From NCBI GenBank assembly GCA_023390055.1, contig JAEWDP010000136.1, positions 1-33,141 on the forward strand: 33,141 nucleotides of DNA, in the 5' to 3' direction. This document shows, piece by piece, positions 32,916 to 33,141 of the stretch. The translations under genes and the position numbers were made by a program. The stretch's first letter is position 1, and each line of letters begins with the position of its first letter. Source of the stretch: Pseudomonadota bacterium (GTDB lineage Bacteria > Pseudomonadota > Alphaproteobacteria > Rhizobiales > Rhizobiaceae). The notes below the pieces were generated by a model that ran no database searches, was not told where the DNA came from, and saw nothing but the letters and a program-made list of their open reading frames with translations.

Positions 32916-33141
32916 TCAGTAGGGTGAGCGACATGGTTGCCGCGGCCCGTTATAGGGTTGGAATGTATCGTCAGATGCGCGATAGGACCGATATCGGTCA
33001 TAGCACCAGTCGACATGCGCCTTCGTCATGACGCGGCCTCGATAGGCCGGAGCCGGCTGGGGCTGACTTGCGATCGCTCCGCCGATGATCGCGCCAAGAC
33101 CGAACGCTGCCAACGGGTACCACAAACCGTCTGAATGCCGG
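32916..33141 (-). CDS. BA14K family protein, C-terminal part (5' end outside window)
   Basis: The minus-strand frame has no stop up to the window edge, so the gene is cut; only the last 74 residues or so are seen. They contain a hydrophobic glycine-rich stretch (LAAFGLGAIIGGAIAS), a Pro/Ala linker, and the BA14K core with HVDWCYDRYRSYRASDD then TFQPYNGPRQPCRSPY at the C-terminus, including the two conserved cysteines. The family is named after a small immunoreactive Brucella protein with lectin-like activity and is common and often multicopy in Rhizobiales; members are usually exported. A TTG at 33125 could serve as a start, but the open upstream frame and the family pattern argue for a longer gene. 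Confidence 0.85.
   Translation of the reverse strand, partial: RHSDGLWYPLAAFGLGAIIGGAIASQPQPAPAYRGRVMTKAHVDWCYDRYRSYRASDDTFQPYNGPRQPCRSPY

Noticed and set aside
1..33141. Search for tRNA genes, CRISPR arrays, insertion sequences, attachment sites and long direct repeats
   Set aside because: None seen: no regularly spaced repeats, no transposase or integrase motif in any substantial frame, and no tRNA-like cloverleaf ends noticed by eye.

Overview
The window looks like a chromosomal segment of an alphaproteobacterium of the order Hyphomicrobiales (Rhizobiales), probably Rhizobiaceae or a neighbouring family. The basis is gene content and order (yidD-thrS; tpiA-secG-pyrG; ppiD-trpD-trpC-moaC-moeA; parE), a BA14K-type small protein at the right edge, DUF2336, and protein sequences that read as rhizobial. 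Genus cannot be fixed by eye. I see no rRNA, tRNA, IS element, prophage, CRISPR array or abrupt change in base use. It reads as core chromosome carrying a few accessory transport and signalling modules.

Layout, left to right. (1) 1-2417: the 3' end of yidD, a 263-nt leader and thrS, closed by a 13-bp hairpin shared with the convergent gene. (2) 2435-7353: a secreted three-repeat protein (-), an overlapping nitroreductase/flavin-reductase pair (+), a DUF2336 protein (+) and an AI-2E family membrane protein (-). (3) 7354-14037: a 378-nt gap, parE (-), a secreted alpha/beta hydrolase (+), then tpiA, secG, a strong intrinsic terminator and pyrG (all +). (4) 14290-19750 (-): ppiD-trpD-trpC-moaC-moeA, a tight operon joining a periplasmic folding factor, two tryptophan enzymes and two molybdenum-cofactor enzymes. 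(5) 20078-27608: a CynX-type MFS exporter, a lone ProX-type betaine-binding protein (-), and divergently a complete YehZYXW-type osmoprotectant ABC importer (+) followed by a second AI-2E protein. (6) 27867-33141: htpG (+), then on the minus strand a three-gene operon of periplasmic molybdopterin-oxidoreductase-fold protein, PAS histidine kinase and LuxR-type response regulator, all linked by 4-nt overlaps, and finally a BA14K-family gene cut by the window edge.

The most interesting item is the last signalling operon (29785-32776). A small exported protein with the sulfite-oxidase fold, but no cysteine in its mature part to hold molybdenum, is translationally coupled to a membrane histidine kinase whose PAS region carries a cysteine cluster, and to a DNA-binding regulator. 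It looks like a self-contained periplasm-to-transcription sensing unit of unknown signal. Other points worth a look are the betaine-binding protein with no permease beside a full osmoprotectant operon, an inverted repeat in their shared control region, and a convergent arrangement of the tpiA and ppiD clusters with no lexA after moeA.
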